This document shows positions 48,570 through 49,700 of a stretch of DNA of 49,700 nucleotides, piece after piece. This stretch comes from Pinguiococcus pyrenoidosus (lineage: Eukaryota; Sar; Pinguiophyceae; Pinguiochrysidales; Pinguiochrysidaceae). The DNA lies in the NCBI GenBank assembly GCA_019677205.1, contig JAAMXY010000109.1, forward strand, positions 1-49,700, written 5' to 3'. Each line of letters opens with the position of its first letter. Position 1 is the first letter of the stretch. The notes under the pieces are model-generated. The model ran no database searches. It was not told the origin of the DNA and worked only from the letters and a program-made list of their open reading frames with translations. Made by a program: the position numbers and the translations under genes.

Positions 48570-49700
48570 TCACGCCACTCTTGGTGGCAAGGGCAAGGCC
48601 GCGTCTTCCTTCAAGATGAAGAGGCCTTCCTGTTCCAATTCGCGAATCCTCTCGTAGTCCCTGGCCACCACGGAAGGGTCCTCATGCGTCAACTGCACGG
48701 ATCCTGGCCGTGAGAAGCAGTCGATGGTCTTCATGATGCTGGCGCCCGGCTGCACCACCATCTCGCAGCGGAAGAAGGACTCGAAGGACCGGATTTCGTC
48801 TACCCCGGGCATGCTCTCCAAGACGCCGCAGTAGTGCGACACCAGATCGACCTCCCGCCCGTCCTGCGCGATGCTCAGCGGCCGGTCGGGTGCCCTCTCA
48901 AAGGCGTCCGCGTCGATGTACGAGTCTAGGGTCACGTCGACCATGGTGTACTTGTAGGCCCGCTCCGCGATGGGCAACCAGGTGCCCTCTCCGCCGTGGC
49001 AGCGGGAGCCCACCTCTACCAGGCACGGACCCGTCGCGGTGAGTTTGATCTCCATGTGACTCGGTCCGTTGCGGATCTCGAGCGCGTCCAGCACTTGTCT
49101 TGCGTACTCGATCATCCCATGGACCTCGTCGCTGTCCGCGCAGCGCGGCCGCATGCCGTAGTACACGAAGGGCGCGCCGTTCACGGGCCGCTTGTCGTAC
49201 TCCCACAGGGCCACGCACTTGTGCAGTCCGTCCCTACTGACGTGGTCGATCACGTACTCCGTGCCGTCCAAGTACTCCTGCACCAGGACGCCTTCGTTGA
49301 CCTGGCCCAGGCCGTTGACTTTCCCGTTCACCGTCACGAAGGCCTCCTGCACCTGCTCGATGTCCTCGCAAAGGAAGACGTCGTCAGACCCGGCGCTCTC
49401 GATCGGCTTCACGATGACCTTGAAAGGGCTCGGATCCCAGTCCCGGATGAACGCGGCGATGGCTCCCCACTCCGTGGCGCGAAGCTGCTTCACCGCGCGG
49501 ATGCCGCAGTCCCGCACCTGCTCCCCCATGAGGTACTTGTTGCGGCGGTGCAAGCTGAACTTCATGCCGTTGTTGCGAGTGCCCAGCTCCACCGCGAGAC
49601 GGTCCGCGAGGAGCACCCCGGTCTCGGCGCCCGGCACGACGGCGATGACGGGCTCCTTCATGTCCCGAAGCGCCTGGATCGTCGCGGCCAGCGCGCTGTC
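48570..49700 (-). CDS. ATP-grasp ligase, 5' end beyond the window
   Basis: At least 376 residues; the frame continues past the right edge (DSALAATIQALRD precedes the first internal Met at 49661), so the N-terminus is missing. The ATP-grasp fold is clear: FKVIVKPIESAGSDDVF for nucleotide binding, VLVQEYLDGTEYVID on the central strand, and a C-terminal metal/ATP site HMEIKLTATGPCLVEVGSRCHGGEG. The enzyme should form an acyl-phosphate and join a carboxylate to an amine. The pattern is closest to the L-amino-acid ligase/carnosine-synthase-like subfamily of ATP-grasp proteins rather than biotin carboxylase or GAR synthetase, but the substrates are unknown. It shares the minus strand with Brr2, 595 bp upstream of it, and no functional link is apparent. 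Confidence 0.8.
   Translation of the reverse strand, partial: DSALAATIQALRDMKEPVIAVVPGAETGVLLADRLAVELGTRNNGMKFSLHRRNKYLMGEQVRDCGIRAVKQLRATEWGAIAAFIRDWDPSPFKVIVKPIESAGSDDVFLCEDIEQVQEAFVTVNGKVNGLGQVNEGVLVQEYLDGTEYVIDHVSRDGLHKCVALWEYDKRPVNGAPFVYYGMRPRCADSDEVHGMIEYARQVLDALEIRNGPSHMEIKLTATGPCLVEVGSRCHGGEGTWLPIAERAYKYTMVDVTLDSYIDADAFERAPDRPLSIAQDGREVDLVSHYCGVLESMPGVDEIRSFESFFRCEMVVQPGASIMKTIDCFSRPGSVQLTHEDPSVVARDYERIRELEQEGLFILKEDAALPLPPRVA

Overview
This is nuclear DNA of a eukaryote. The window carries about 17 genes, most of them recognisable eukaryotic families: DDX6/Dhh1, Integrator subunit 6, TAF1, Brr2, a TALE homeodomain protein, a CCT-domain protein, a KLHDC10-type kelch protein and a pyruvate dehydrogenase phosphatase. 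Genes are GC-rich, on both strands, 0.2-2 kb apart and not in operons. Several genes have no visible intron. The rest carry short GT-AG introns, mostly 63-190 nt with one proposed at 425 nt, several with GTACG or GTAAG donors. A TALE homeobox gene, a CCT gene, a K+-dependent vacuolar-type H+-pyrophosphatase and a stand-alone PyrC-type dihydroorotase together fit a unicellular alga (red alga or secondary alga) or a related protist. The exact lineage cannot be fixed from the sequence alone.

Layout, left to right: tail of an unknown gene (1-117, +); DDX6/Dhh1 RNA helicase (+, 1.65-2.95 kb); a gene-poor stretch with a GT microsatellite and an 11-bp tandem repeat; INTS6 with an added C-terminal WW domain (-, 5.06-7.78 kb); a three-membrane-segment protein resembling the ciliary protein TMEM218 (-, 8.13-8.64 kb); a gene-poor, partly AT-rich region with decayed coding fragments (9.2-12.4 kb), one of them broken by a 20-bp tandem duplication; an RS-rich protein and TAF1 (+, 12.96-18.41 kb); a five-exon TALE homeodomain gene and a CCT-domain gene (-, 18.67-21.92 kb); H+-pyrophosphatase (+, 23.14-25.60 kb); KLHDC10-like kelch protein (-); a long coiled-coil protein with a hexapeptide repeat (+); dihydroorotase and an MFS sugar transporter (-); a PDP-type PP2C phosphatase (+); a 10-bp tandem array; an unusual adenylation-thiolation-ankyrin fusion enzyme (-); Brr2 (-); and an ATP-grasp ligase running off the right edge (-).

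The gene set is dominated by RNA polymerase II transcription and RNA metabolism (TAF1, INTS6, RS protein, Brr2, DDX6, two transcription factors). Metabolic genes are the proton pump, pyrimidine synthesis, sugar uptake, PDH control and two ATP-dependent acid-activating enzymes. E2F-type TTTCCCGCC elements recur between 28.5 and 35.6 kb, including a promoter with a TATA box upstream of the dihydroorotase.

The strongest leads are the adenylation-carrier-ankyrin fusion with no release domain, the INTS6-WW fusion with a lost metal site, the TALE/CCT transcription-factor pair, and the TMEM218-like protein. All splice sites were read by eye from reading frame, GT-AG and family match; no transcript evidence was available.
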